64,000 nt of DNA from Tetragonia tetragonoides (lineage: Eukaryota; Streptophyta; Magnoliopsida; Caryophyllales; Aizoaceae): contig CM076154.1 in the NCBI GenBank assembly GCA_038025085.1, forward strand, positions 24,480,501 through 24,544,500. Direction: 5' to 3'. Below the pieces are notes generated by a model. The model was given only the letters and a program-made list of their open reading frames with translations, did not search any database and was not told the origin of the DNA. This document shows, in pieces, positions 24,841 to 37,786 of the stretch; within the stretch, counting starts at the first letter, position 1; each line of letters starts with the position of its first letter. Position numbers and translations under genes: made by a program.

Positions 24841-27800
24841 CTTGTTTGTACTTGTAAACATCCTTGGTGTAGTTTCTCCCTCAAATGAATGCAAACAAAA
24901 CATTTGGGTGCTTTCTCTTAATATACAACACAAAAAAACTCAATGTCTTTCACCCTAGATTTAAAAGCTGTTAAAACGCGTAAATGCATTCAAAAGGTGG
25001 AGTTAAAGCTTGATTGTACTTGTAAACATCCTTGGTGTAGTTTCTCACTCAAATGAATTCAAATAAAGCATTTGGGTGCTTTCTCTTAATACACAACACA
25101 AAAGAACTCAATCTCTTTCACCCTAGATGTAAGAGCTGTTAAAACGCGTAAATGCATTCAAAAGGTGGAGTTAAAGCTTGTTTGTACTTGTAAACATCCT
25201 TGGTGTAGTTTCTCACTCAAATGAATGCAAATAAAGCATTTGGGTGCTTTCTCTGAATATACCACACAAAAGACCTCAATCTCTTTCACCGTAGTCATAT
25301 GAGCTTTTAAAACACGTAAATACATTCAAAAGCTTGAGTTGAAGCTTGTTTGTACTTGTAAGCATCCTTGGTATAGTTTCTCACTCCAATGAATCCAAAC
25401 AAAGCTTTTGGGTGCTTTCTCTGAAAATACAACACAAAAGAACTCAATCTCTTTCACCCTAGTCGTATGAGGTTTTAAAACGCCTATATGCATTCAAAAG
25501 CTTCAGTTGAAGCTTGTTGGTACTGGTAAACATCTTTGGTGTAGTTTCTCACTCAAATGAATGCAAAGAAAACATTTGGGTGCGTTCTCTTAATATACAA
25601 CACAAAAGAACTCAATCTCTTTCACCCTAGTCGTAAGAGCTGTTAAAACGCGTAAATGCATTCAAAAGGTGGAGTTAAATCTTGTTTGTACTTGTAAACA
25701 TCCTTGGTGTAGTTTCTCACTGAAATGAATGCAAACAAAGCTTTTGGTTGCTTTCTCTTAAAATACAACACAAAAGAACTCAATCTTTTTCACCCTAGTC
25801 GTATGAGGTTTTAAAACGCGTAAATACTTTCAAAAGCTTGAATTGAAGCTTGGTTGTACTTGTAAACATTCTTGCTGTAGTTTCTCACTCAAATGAATGC
25901 AAACAAAGCATTTGTGTGATTTCTCTTAATATACAACACAAAAGAACTTAATCTCTTTCACCCTAGTTGTAAGAGCTGTTAAAATGCGTAAATGCATTCA
26001 AAAGATTAAGTTAAAGCTTGTTTGTACTTGTAAACATCCTTGGTGTAGTTTCTCCCTAATGAATGCAAACAAAGCATTTGGGTGATTTCTCTGAATATAC
26101 AACACAAAAGACCTCAATCTCTTTCACCCTAGTCATATGAGCTTTTAAAACACGTAAATACATTCAAAAGCTTGAGTTGAAGCTTGTTTGTACTTGTAAA
26201 CATCCTTGGTATAGTTTCTCACTCCAATGAATCCAAACAAAGCTTTTGGGTGCTTTCTCTGAAAATACAACACAAAAGAACTCAATCTTTTTCACCCTAG
26301 TCGTATGAGGTTTTAAAACGCGTAAATGCTTTCAAAAGCTTGAATTGAAGCTTTGTTGTACTTGTAAACATTCTTGCTGTAGTTTCTCACTCAAATGAAT
26401 GCAAACAAAGCATTTGTGTGATTTCTCTTAATATACAACACAAAAGAACTTAATCTCTTTCACCCTAGTTGTAAGAGCTGTTAAAATGCGTAAATGCATT
26501 CAAAAGATTAAGTTAAAGCTTGTTTGTACTTGTAAACATCCTTGGTGTAGTTTCTCACTCAAATGAATGCAAGTAAAGCATTTGGGTGCTTTCTCTTAAT
26601 ATGCAACACAAAAGAACTCAATCTGTTTCACCCTAGATGTAAGAGTTGTTAAACGCGTAAATGCATTCAAAAGGTGGAGTTAAAGCTTGTTTGTACTTGT
26701 AAACACCCTTGGTGAAGTTTCACACTCAAATGAATGCATACAAAGCATTTGGGTGCTTTCTCTTAGTATACAACACAAACGAACTCAATCTCTTTCACCC
26801 TTTTCGTAAGAGCTTTTAAAACGCGTAAATGCATTCAAAACCTTGAGTTGAAGCCTGTTTGTATTTGTAAACATCCTTGGTGTAGTTTCACACTCAATTG
26901 AATTTAAACAAAGTATTTGCGAGCTTTTTCCTAATATACAACACAATAGAACTCAATCTCTTTTCGCCTAGTCGTAAGAGCTGTTAGAACGCGTAAATGC
27001 ATTCAAAAGCTTGAGTTGAAACTTGTTTGAACTTGTAAACATCCTTGGTGTAGTTTCTCACTCAAATTAATGCAAAGAAAGCATTTGGGTGCTTTCTCTT
27101 AATATACAACACAAAAGACCTCAACTCTTTCACCCTAGTCGTAAGAGCTGTTAAAACGCGTAAATACATTCAAAATTTTGAGTTGAAGCTTGTTTGTACT
27201 TGTAAACATCCTTGGTGTAGTTTCTCTCTCAAATAAATGCAAACAAAGCATTTGGGTGCTTTCTCTTAATATACAACAGAAAAGAACTCAATCTGTTTCA
27301 CCCTAGTCGTATGAGGTTTTAAAACGCGTAAATGCTTTCAAAAGCTTGAGTTGAAGCTTGTTTGTACTTGTAAACATCTTTGGTGTAGTTTCACCCTCAA
27401 ATGAATGCAAACAAATCATTTGGGTGCTTTCTCTTAATATACAACACAAAAAAACTCAATGTCTTTCACCCTAGATTTAAAAGCTGTTAAAACGCGTAAA
27501 TGCATTCAAAAGGTGGAGTTAAAGCTTGATTGTACTTGTAAACATCCTTGGTGTAGTTTCTCACTCAAATGAATTCAAATAAAGCATTTGGGTGCTTTCT
27601 CTGAATATACCACACAAAAGACCTCAATCTCGTTCACCCTAGTCATATGAGCTTTTAAAACACGAAAATACATTCAAAAGCTTGAGTTGAAGCTTGTTTG
27701 TACTTGTAAACATCCTTGGTATAGTTTCTCACTCCAATGAATCCAAACAAAGCTTTTGGGTGCTTTCTCTGAAAATATAACACAAAAGAACTCAAACTCT

Positions 27801-29622
27801 TTCACCCTAGTCGTATGAGGTTTTAAAACACCTATATGCATTCAAAAGCTTCAGTTGAAGCTTGTTGGTACTGGTAAACATCTTTGGTGTAGTTTCTCAC
27901 TTAAATGAATGCAAAGAAAACATTTGGGTGCATTCTCTTAATATACAACACAAAAGAACTCAATCTCTTTCACCCTAGTCGTAAGAGCTGTTAAAACGCG
28001 TAAATGCATTCAAAAGGTGGAGTAAAATCTTGTTTGTACTTGTAAACATCCTTGGTGTAGTTTCTCACTCAAATGAATGCAAACAAAGCTTTTGGTTGCT
28101 TTCTCTTAAAATACAACACAAAAGAACTCAATCTTTTTCACCCTAGTCGTATGAGGTTTTAAAACGCGTAAATGCTTTCAAAAGCTTGAATTGAAGCTTG
28201 GTTGTACTTGTAAACATTCTTGCTGTAGTTTCTCACTCAAATGAATGCAAACAAAGCATTTGTGTGATTTCTCTTAATATACAACACAAAAGAACTTAAT
28301 CTCTTTCACCCTAGTTGTAAGAGCTGTTAAAATGCGTAAATGCATTCAAAAGATTAAGTTAAAGCTTGTTTGTACTTGTAAACATCCTTGGTGTAGTTTC
28401 TCCCTAATGAATGCAAACAAAGCATTTGGGTGATTTCTCTGAATATACAACACAAAAGACCTCAATCTCTTTCACCCTAGTCATATAAGCTTTTAAAACA
28501 CGTAAATACATTCAAAAGCTTGAGTTGAAGCTTGTTTGTACTTGTAAACATCCTTGGTATAGTTTCTCACTCCAATGAATCCAAACAAAGCTTTTGGGTG
28601 CTTTCTCTGAAAATACAACACAAAAGAACTCAATCTCTTTCACCCTAGTCGTATGAGGTTTTAAAACGCCTATATGCATTCAAAAGCTTCAGTTGAAGCT
28701 TGTTGGTACTGGTAAACATCTTTGGTGTAGTTTCTCACTCAAATGAATGCAAAGAAAACATTTGGGTGCGTTCTCTTAATATACAACACAAAAGAACTCA
28801 ATCTCTTTCACCCTAGTCGAAAGAGCTGTTAAAACGCGTAAATGCATTCAAAAGGTGGAGTTAAATCTTGTTTGTACTTGTAAACATCCTTGGTGTAGTT
28901 TCTCACTGAAATGAATGCAAACAAATCTTTTGGTTGCTTTCTCTTAAAATACAACACAAAAGAACTCAATCTTTTTCACCCTAGTCGTATGAGGTTTTAA
29001 AACGCGTAAATGCTTTCAAAAGCTTGAATTGAAGCTTGGTTGTACTTGTAAACATTCTTGCTGTAGTTTCTCACTCAAATGAATGCAAACAAAGCATTTG
29101 TGTGATTTCTCTTAATATACAATACAAAAGAACTTAATCTCTTTCACCCTAGTTGTAAGAGCTGTTAAATTGCGTAAATGCATTCAAAAGATTAAGTTAA
29201 AGCTTGTTTGTACTTGTAAACATCCTTGGTGTAGTTTCTCACTCAAACGAATGCAAGTAAAGCATTTGGGTGCTTTCTCTTAATATGCAACACAAAAGAA
29301 CTCAATCTGTTTCACCCTAGATGTAAGAGCTGTTAAACGCGTAAATGCATTCAAAAGGTGGAGTTAAAGCTTGTTTGTACTTGTAAACACCCTTGGTGTA
29401 GTTTCACACTCAAATGAATGCATACAAAGCATTTGGGTGCTTTCTCTTAATATACAACACAAACGAACTCAATCTCTTTCACCCTTTTCGTAAGAGCTTT
29501 TAAAACGCGTAAATGCATTCAAAAGCTTGAGTTGAAGCCTGTTTGTAGTTGTAAACATCCTTGGTGTAGTTTCACACTCAAATGAATTTAAACAAAGTAT
29601 TTGCGAGCTTTTTCCTAATATA
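23991..29622 (+). repeat. 168-bp satellite array, block F2 (left of the 3.1-kb element)
   Basis: About 33 monomers in F orientation. A higher-order pattern is visible: the TCTCCCTAATGAATGC marker is at about 26051 and 28399 (2,348 bp, 14 monomers), and AAAAAAACTCAATGTC at about 24933 and 27448. Related markers continue right of the retroelement (33277, 34407), so the element landed inside an existing higher-order array. The last five bases (ATATA, 29618-29622) are the left target-site duplication. Confidence 0.93.
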
Positions 29623-30451
29623 TGATGCGGGAGCAAGTGTGCAAAGTAAACAGAACAACCAAGGAACTAGCAAGAGAACATCTATTCTTGTTTACATCGA
29701 GTTTCTTTGGTGGTTATGCATTAAATTGACTCCTACAAAGATAATTACATGGAGTTTACACACAAGATCAGGATTAAAGCTCTTATTATATGATAACATT
29801 CGTTATAAGGATTCTCGTAATTTTGACAGCTTCTACACTGGTTCGTATTTTGATCATAACTCACTCATACGACATGGGATCATGGTGATTCAAAGTTCTG
29901 TAGAAATCTGGAAAAGAGATCTAAAACTCCTATCTTTTGAGTTTTCCCATATTCGAAACGTAACAGGGTTTAAAAGGAGATTTAATTTACAGTGGAAAGC
30001 TGTTCCCACGGGTTTTGAGCCTTGGGCGCTAGGTAATCAGTTGTTTAGTTCGATTTCGTTTAGTATTCCCTTAATTAGTTAGAATATGTTTAGGAGAGTA
30101 ATAATCTGATTGTTATTAGTATTAGAAGTCCATTAGGTGTTAGGAAAGCTGTTAGTTAGTCCGTTTTACAATTGTAGTCAGTTTCATAGTTAGTTTCCTA
30201 TTCGGACTAGGATTAGGATTCCGAATAGCTTTAGATTTCTTTGTCTATAAATAGGGGAGATCTTTGCTATTGTAAACTCGTGCTTTGATGATTAATTATT
30301 GAATACGTGAGTATTTACCCCTCAAACTGAGTGATTCATGTTGAAACCCTTACGAGTGATTCGTGAGTTGTTCTTGAGTGATTCTTGAACAAGATCCCTT
30401 TGTGTGATACTATCAAAGGTTAATTTCCGTTTTGTTACTTATTTCACATCA
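29623..30451 (+). repeat. 5' LTR, 829 bp
   Basis: Begins TGATGCGGGAGC and ends TTTCACATCA. It holds a TATA box at 30246-30253. The part from about 30011 on (TTTTGAGCCTTGGGCGCTAGG) matches the LTR at 61563-62223; upstream of that only the first 20 or so bases are shared. Confidence 0.93.
30246..30253 (+). promoter_or_regulatory. TATA box of the 5' LTR
   Basis: TATAAATA followed by GGGGAG; conserved at 32556-32563 in the 3' LTR and at 61761-61768 (minus strand) in the CRM-type LTR. It is the likely core promoter for element transcription. Confidence 0.7.
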
Positions 30452-30454
30452 ACT

Positions 30455-30466
30455 TGGTATCAGAGC
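30455..30466 (+). other. Primer binding site, initiator tRNA-Met
   Basis: TGGTATCAGAGC lies three bases after the end of the 5' LTR. It is the standard complement of the 3' end of plant initiator methionine tRNA, used to prime minus-strand DNA synthesis. Confidence 0.9.
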
Positions 30467-30614
30467 TAAAGGTTTGAGCTTCCTTAAGTTTAAACAACAC
30501 GGTCCTGAGCATAAACACGACACCATAGCGAGCTTTAGAGAAAGATTCTTGCAAGATCCGCCCTTTGTTCACGAAGACAGCCAAGAAACCCCCAAGAAAC
30601 CAACAACCGAAGCT

Positions 30615-32229
30615 ATGGGTGAGCCCAGCGAACTAGCAAAGTTGTTAACAGCCATGAAGGATCTTAGGACGTCTTTCAAATCTCAAGAAGAGCGGATGAC
30701 TGCTATGGAAAGAAGAAACCAAGAAGATAGGGAGAACATGGAGACAAGGATGCGCAGAATTCATTGGAGAAACCACAACCGTGACCCCGACTTCGATGAG
30801 GAGTTTGAAGACACAAGTGGGACTAGAACCAATGACGCTCCTAAACCACGACATCCCTATGATGATGACAGGAACTTGAAGGTCAAACTCCCTGAATATG
30901 ATGGTTCCTACGACCCAGAGGCCTTTCTTGATTGGCTTAGAACTATGGAGAGAGTGTTTGAATACAAGGAGTATGATGAGCGGCGAAGATGCAAGTTAGC
31001 CACGCATAAACTCACCAAGCATGCTTCTTTTTGGTATGAAAAACTAAAGGCTCGACGCAAGAAGGACGGGAAAGCAAAGATTGAGACTTGGGACAAACTC
31101 AAGAAACATTTAAAGAACCAATTTTTGCCTAGAGTTTGAGCAAGCACAGTTCTTGAAACTCACGTCCTTAAGCCAAGAAACCTCAAGTGTACAAGACTAC
31201 CTCCAAAAGTTTGAAAACGCGCACATGATGTGTGATCTCGTGGAGAGGGAAGAGTTAAAGATTGCAAGATTCATCAAAGGACTAAATTCAACTCTAAGGC
31301 GCAAGGTGGAGCTTGTTCCTTACATATCCTTTGAGTATGTTTGCAAGATAGCTCTCAAGATTGAGAGGCAAGAGAGGGAGCAACAATTAGTGCACCTACG
31401 AGCACAACAAGCATACCAACAAGCACTTCAACGTCGAAATCATAAGTTGGAGTACATGAATGGGTGCATAATAAATGATCAACCCATAAATGAAGATAGG
31501 CTCTTTGTTGTGGATACATTCAAAGGAAAACCAGATCTTGATGGTTACTTTAAAGATATTGTTCCTATGGAAGATTTACAAGAAAAGACCAATAACATTA
31601 ACCCCCTTATTGTTGTTCAAGTTAATAATTCAAGCCTACCAACTGTGGTTGATGAGTTTATCGAAGAAATATTCATTGAACCAGAAAATATTGGTGATTT
31701 CCTTGAAGATCTTGATTATATTGATGATATGCAAGAGGAATCCGAGATGGAGTTGGAACTTCTTGAATCTAGCTTTGATCAAGAACAAGAAAGAGATGTC
31801 CATCAAGAAGACAACAACAAGGCTCTTAACCTTCTGGGTTCATTGGATATTTGTAAAGAAAATTTGATGAATATACAGGTTCAGGAGAAGATTACTACAT
31901 ACGAAGAATTGAGGACAATTCTTTTTGAAGAAAGGGAGATTGATGCGGGAGCAAGTGTGCAAAGTAAACAGAACAACCAAGGAACTAGCAAGAGAACATC
32001 TATTCTTGTTTACATCGAGTTTCTTTGGTGGTTATGCATTAAATTGACTCCTACAAAGATAATTACATGGAGTTTACACACAAGATCGGGATTAAAGCTC
32101 TTATTATATGATAACATTCGTTATAAGGATTCCCGTAATTTTGACAGCTTCTACACTGGTTCGTATTTTGATCATAACTCACACATACGACATGGGATCA
32201 TGGTGATTCAAAGTTCTGTAGAAAGCTAG
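30615..32229 (+). pseudogene. gag: gag of the non-autonomous element, frameshifted
   Basis: Structural Gag protein of an LTR retrotransposon, broken by one frameshift. The first in-frame ATG after the PBS is at 30615; an earlier ATG at 30432 lies in the LTR. The first part runs to a stop at 31137-31139 and has a charged, coiled-coil-like N-terminus (ELAKLLTAMKDL through the ERRNQEDRENMETRMRR region), an acidic linker, then a retrotransposon Gag domain (LPEYDGSYDPEAFLDWL to KKHLKNQFLPR). The remainder of that domain continues in another frame from 31135 (FEQAQFLK..., YLQKFENAHMMCDLV) and stays open to 32229. The shift lies at about 31131-31137 and fits a two-base loss. No CCHC zinc knuckle is visible. 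Beyond about 31480 the protein is acidic, without recognised domain, and its last stretch runs 289 bases into the 3' LTR. Confidence 0.85.
31927..31939 (+). other. Polypurine tract of the 3.1-kb element
   Basis: GAAGAAAGGGAGA one base before the 3' LTR; primes plus-strand synthesis. The matching tract of the right-hand element is AAAGAAGGGGAGG. Confidence 0.88.
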
Positions 32230-32761
32230 AAAAGAGATCTAAAACTCCTATCTTTTGAGTTTTCCCATATTCAAAACGTAACAGGGTTTAAAAGGAGATT
32301 TAATTTACAGTGGAAAGCTGTTCCCACGGGTTTTGAGCCTTGGGCGCTAGGTAATCAGTTGTTTAGTTCGATTTCGTTTAGTATTCCCTTAATTAGTTAG
32401 AATATGTTTAGGAGAGTAATAATCTGATTGTTATTAGTATTAGAAGTCCATTAGGTGTTAGGAAAGCTGTTAGTTAGTCCGTTTTACAATTGTAGTCAGA
32501 TTCATAGTTATTCGGACTAGGATTAGGATTCCGAATAGCTTTAGATTTCTTTGTCTATAAATAGGGGAGATCTTTGCTATTGTAAACTCGTGCTTTGATG
32601 ATTAATTATTGAATACGTGAGTATGTACCCCTCAAACTGAGTGATTCAGGTTGAAACCCTTACGAGTGATTCGTGAGTCGTTCTTGAGTGATTCTTGAAC
32701 AAGATCCCTTTGTATGATACTATCAAAGGTTAATTTCCGTTTTTTTACTTATTTCACATCA
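31941..32761 (+). repeat. 3' LTR, 821 bp
   Basis: Starts TGATGCGGGAGC, ends TTTCACATCA. It differs from the 5' LTR at about 12 positions counted by eye and lacks 8 bases near 32510 (after TTCATAGTTA). TATA box at 32556-32563. Confidence 0.93.
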
Positions 32762-35700
32762 ATATACAACACAAAAGAACTCAATCTCTTTTCGCCTAGT
32801 CGCAAGAGCTGTTAAAACGCGTAAATGCATTCAAAAGCTTGAGTTGAAATTTGTTTGAACTTGTAAACATCCTTGGTGTAGTTTCTCACTCAAATTAATG
32901 CAAAGAAAGCATTTGGGTGCTTTCTCTTAATATACAACACAAAAGACCTCAACTCTTTCACCCTAGTCGTAAGAGCTGTTAAAACGCGTAAATACATTCA
33001 AAATTTTGAGTTGAAGCTTGTTTGTACTTGTAAACATCCTTGATGTAGTTTCTCTCTAAAATAAATTCAAACAAAGCATTTGGGTGCTTTCTCTTAATAT
33101 ACAACAGAAAAGAACTCAATCTGTTTAACCCTAGTCGTATGAGGTTTGAAAACGCGTAAATGCTTTCAAAAGCTTGAGTTGAAGCTTGTTTGTACTTGTA
33201 AGCATCCTTGGTGTAGTTTCTCCCTCAAATGAAAGCAAACAAAACATTTGGGTGCTTTCTCTTAATATACAACACAAAAAAACTCAATGTCTTTCACCCT
33301 AGATTTAAGAGCTGTTAAAACGCGTAAATGCATTCAAAAGGTGGAGTTAAAGCTTGATTGTACTTGTAAACATCCTTGGTGTAGTTTCTCACTCAAATGA
33401 ATTCAAATAAAGCATTTGGGTGCTTTCTCTTAATACACAACACAAAAGAACTCAATCTCTTTCACCCTAGATGTAAGAGCTGTTAAAACGCGTAAATGCA
33501 TTCAAAAGGTGGAGTTAAAGCTTGTTTGTACTTGTAAACATCCTTGGTGTAGTTTCTCACTCAAATGAATGCAAACAAAGCATTTGGGTGCTTTCTCTTA
33601 ATATACAACACAAAAGACCTCAATCTCTTTCACACTAGTCATATGAGCTTTTAAAACACGTAAATACATTCAAAAGCTTGAGTTGAAGCTTGTTTGTACT
33701 TGTAAACATCCTTGGTATAGATTCTCACTCCAATGAATCCAAACAAAGCTTTTGGGTGCTTTCTCTGAAAATACAACACAAAAGAACTCAATCTCTTTCA
33801 CCCTAGTCGTACGAGGTTTTAAAACGCCTATATGCATTCAAAAGCTTCAGTTGAAGCTTGTTGGTACTGGTAAACATCTTTGGTGTAGTTTCTCACTCAA
33901 ATGAATGCAAAGAAAACATTTGGGTGCGTTCTCTTAATATACAACACAAAAGAACTCAATCTCTTTCACCCTAGTCGTAAGAGCTGTTAAAACGCGTAAA
34001 TGCATTCAAAAGGTGGAGTTAAATCTTGTTTGTACTTGTAAACATCCTTGGTGTAGTTTCTCACTGAAATGAATGCAAACAAAGCTTTTGGTTGCTTTCT
34101 CTTAAAATACAACACAAAAGAACTCAATCTTTTTCACCCTAGTCGTATGAGGTTTTAAAACGCGTAAATGCTTTCAAAAGCTTGAATTGAAGCTTGGTTG
34201 TACTTGTAAACATTCTTGCTGTAGTTTCTCACTCAAATGAATGCAAACAAAGCATTTGTGTGATTTCTCTTAATATACAACACAAAAGAACTTAATCTCT
34301 TTCACCCTAGTTGTAAGAGCTGTTAAAATGCGTAAATGCATTCAAAAAATTGAGTTAAAGCTTGTTTGTACTTGTAAACATCCTTGGTGTAGTTTCTCAC
34401 TCAAATGAATGCAAGTAAAGCATTTGGGTGCTTTCTCTTAATATGCAACGCAAAAGAACTCAATCTGTTTCACCCTAGATGTAAGAGCTGTTAAACGCGT
34501 AAATGCATTCAAAAGGTGGAGTTAAAGCTTGTTTGTACTTGTAAACACCCTTGGTGTAGTTTCACACTCAAATGAATGCATAGAAAGCATTTGGGTGCTT
34601 TCTCTTAATATACAACACAAACGAACTCAATCTCTTTCACCCTTTTCGTTAGAGCTTTTGAAACGCGTAAATGCATTCAAAAGCTTGAGTTGAAGCCTGT
34701 TTGTAGTTGTAAACATCCTTGGTGTAGTTTCACACTCAAATGAATTTAAACAAAGTATTTGCGAGCTTTTTCCTAATATACAACACAAAAGAACTCAATC
34801 TCTTTTCGCCTAGTCGTAAGAGCTTTTAAAACGCGTAAATGCATTAAAAAGCTTGAGTTGAAACTTGTTTGAACTTGTAAACATCCTTGGTGTAGTTTCT
34901 CACACAAATTAATGCAAAGAAAGCATTTGGGTGCTTTCTCTTAATATACAACACAAAAGACCTCAACTCTTTCACCCTAGCCGTAAGAGCTGTTAAAACG
35001 CGTAAATACATTCCAAATTTTGAGTTGAAGCTTGTTTGTACTTGTAAACATCCTTGTTGTAGTTTCTCTCTCAAATAAATGCAAACAAAGCATTTGGGTG
35101 CTTTCTCTTAATATAGAACAGAAAAGAACTCAATCTGTTTCACCCTAGTCGTATGAGGTTTTAAAACGCGTAAATGCTTTCAAAAGCTTGAGTTGAAGCT
35201 TGTTTGTACTTGTAAACATCCTTGGTGTAGTTTCTCCCTCAAATGAATGCAAACAAAGCATTTGGGTGCTTTCTCTTAATATACAACACAAAAGAACTCA
35301 ATCTCTTTCACCCTAGATGTAATTGCTGTTAAAACGCGTAAATGCATTCAAAAGGTGGAGTTAAAGCTTGTTTGTACTTGTAAACATCCTTGGTGTATTT
35401 TCTCACTCAAATGAATGCAAACAAAGCATTTGGGTGCTTTCTCTTAATGTACAACACAAAAGACCTCAATCTCTTTCACCCTAATCGTAAGAGCTGTTAA
35501 AACGCGTAAATACATTCAAAAGCTTGAGTTGAAGCTTGTTTGTACTTGTAAACATCCTTGGTTAAGTTACTCACTCAAATGAATGCAAACAAAGCATTTG
35601 GGTGCTTTCTCTTAATATACAACACAAAAGAACTCATTCTTTTTCACCCTAGTCATATAAGCTTTTAAAACGCGTAAATGCATTCAAAAGGTGGAGTTAA

Positions 35701-36574
35701 AGCTTGTTTGTACTTTTAAACATCCTTGGTGTAGTTTCACACTCAAATGAATGCAAACAAAGCTTTTGGGTGCTTTCTCTGAAAATACAACACAAAAGAA
35801 CTCAATCTCTTTCACCCTAGTCGTATGAGGTTTTAAAACGCGTATATGCATTCAAAAGCTTCAGTTGAAGCTTGTTTGTACTTGTAAACATCCTTGGTTA
35901 AGTTTCTCACTCAAATGAATGCAAACAAATCATTTTGGTGCTTTCTCTTAATATACAACACAAAAGTACTCAATCTTTTTCACCCTAGTCATATGAGCTT
36001 TTAAAACGCGTAAATGCATTCAAAAGCTTGAGTTTAAGCTTGTTTGTACTTGTAAACATATTTGGTGTAGTTTCTCACTCAAATGAATGCAAAGAAAACA
36101 TTTGGGTGCGTTCTCTTAATATACAACACAAAAGAACTCAATCTCTTTCACCCTTGTCGTATGAGTTTTTAAAACGCTTAAATGCATTCAAAAGCTTGAG
36201 TTCAAGCTTGTTTGTAGTTTTAAACATCCTTGGGGTAGTTTCACACTCAAATGAATGTAAACAAAGTATTTGCGATCTTTTTTTTAATATACAACACCAA
36301 AGAACTCAATCTCTTTTCGCCTAGTCGTAAGAGCTGTTATAACGCGTAAATGCATTCAAAAGCTTAAGTTGAAACTTGTTTGTACTTGTAAACATCCTTG
36401 GTGTAGTTTCTCACTCAAATGAATGCAAACAAACCATTTGGGTGATTTCTCTTAATATACAACACAAAAGAACTCAATCTCTTTCACCCTAGTCGTATGA
36501 GGTTTTGAAATGCTTAAATGCAATAAAAAGCTTCAGTTGAAGCTTGTTTGTACTTGTAAACATCCTTGGTGTAG

Positions 36575-36640
36575 TTTCTCACTCAAACGAATGCATACAA
36601 AGCAACCAAAAGCTTTGTTTGCATTCATTTGAGTGAGAAA
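36575..36640 (+). repeat. Hairpin cassette 4
   Basis: Arms as in cassette 1 but with AAACGAATG in the left arm; followed by CTGAACCAAGG rather than CTTAACCAAGG. Confidence 0.8.
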
Positions 36641-37720
36641 CTGAACCAAGGATGTTTACGCGTTTTAAACAGTTTCTTAATTTTGTTTGCATTCACCTTT
36701 TGAATTTACAAGTAAAAACAATCAAATGAAAGCAAATAAAGCATTTGGGTGCTTTCTCTTAATATACAACACAAAAGAACTCAACTCTTTCACCCTAACC
36801 GTAATAGCTGTTAAAACGCGTAAATACATTCAAAAGCTTGAGTTGAAGCTTGTTTGTACTCTTAAACATCCTTGGTTAAGTTTCTCACTCATATGAATGC
36901 AAACAAAGCATTTGGGTGCTTTCTCTTAATATACAATACAAAAGAACTCAATCTTTTTCACCCTAGTCATATGAGGTTTTAAAACGTGTAAATGCATTCA
37001 AAAGGTGGAGTTAAAGCTTGTTTGTACTTGTAAACATCCTTGGTGTAGTTACTCACTCAAATGAATGCAAACAAAGCATTTGGGTGCTTTCTCTTAATAT
37101 ACAACACAAAGGACCGCAATCTCTTTCCCCCTTGTCGTATGAGCTTTTAAAAAGCTTAAATGCATTCAAAAGGTTGAGTTCAAGCTTGTTTGTAGTTGTA
37201 AACATCCTTAGGGTAGTTTCACACTCAAAAGAATGTAAACAAAGCATTTGCGAGCTTTTTCTTAATATACAACACAAAAGAACTCAATCTCTTTTCGCCT
37301 TGTCATATGAGCTTTTAAAATGCGTAAATACATTCAAAAGCTTGAGTTGAAGCTTGTTTGTACTTGTAAACATCCTTGGTGTAGTTTCTCACTCCAATGA
37401 ATGCAAACAAAGCTTTTGGGTGCTTTCTCTGAAAATACAACACAAAAGAACTCAATCTCTTTCACCCCAGTCGTATGAGGTTTTAAAACGCGTATATGCA
37501 TTCAAAAGCTTGAGTTGAAGCTTGTTTGTACTTGTAAACATCCTTGGTTAAGTTTCTCACTCAAATGAATGCAAACAAAGCATTTCGGTGCTTTCTCTTA
37601 ATATACAACACAAAAGAAGTCAACCTTTTTCACCCTAGTCATATGAGCTTTCAAAACGCGTAAATGCAATCAAAAGCTTGAGTTGAAACTTGTTTGTACT
37701 TGTAAACATTCTTGGTGTAG

Positions 37721-37786
37721 TTTCTCACTCAAATGAATGCATACAAAGCAACCAAAACCTTTGTTTGCATTCATTTGAGTGAGAAA
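37721..37786 (+). repeat. Hairpin cassette 5
   Basis: Loop region reads AACCAAAACC, so the first base pair of the stem is lost; the remainder pairs. Confidence 0.8.

Larger units (their letters stand above)
29623..32761 (+). mobile_element. Complete non-autonomous Gag-only LTR retrotransposon (CRM-related, TR-GAG-like)
   Basis: A 3,139-bp element with two LTRs, a PBS, a Gag-type reading frame and a PPT, flanked by a perfect 5-bp duplication ATATA (29618-29622, 32762-32766). It splits one satellite monomer that resumes at CAACACAAAAG. There is no protease, reverse transcriptase, RNase H or integrase, so it would need proteins from an autonomous relative. Layout matches the terminal-repeat-with-GAG (TR-GAG) class of plant elements. 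LTR termini TGATG...CATCA and the shared promoter-to-U5 sequence tie it to the CRM-type element at 61563. By eye the LTRs differ at about 12 positions plus one 8-base indel (about 1.5%), so the insertion is young. Confidence 0.92.

Noticed and set aside
29582..30082. Open frame of 166 residues across the satellite-LTR border
   Set aside because: It starts in satellite and ends within the 5' LTR; the LTR part also appears as the tail of the Gag frame at 32229. It is a chance fusion.
30645..31147. Minus-strand open frames opposite gag (30645-30854, 30908-31147) and plus-strand frames opposite pol (62401-63789)
   Set aside because: They are antisense shadows of the recognisable Gag and Pol reading frames.
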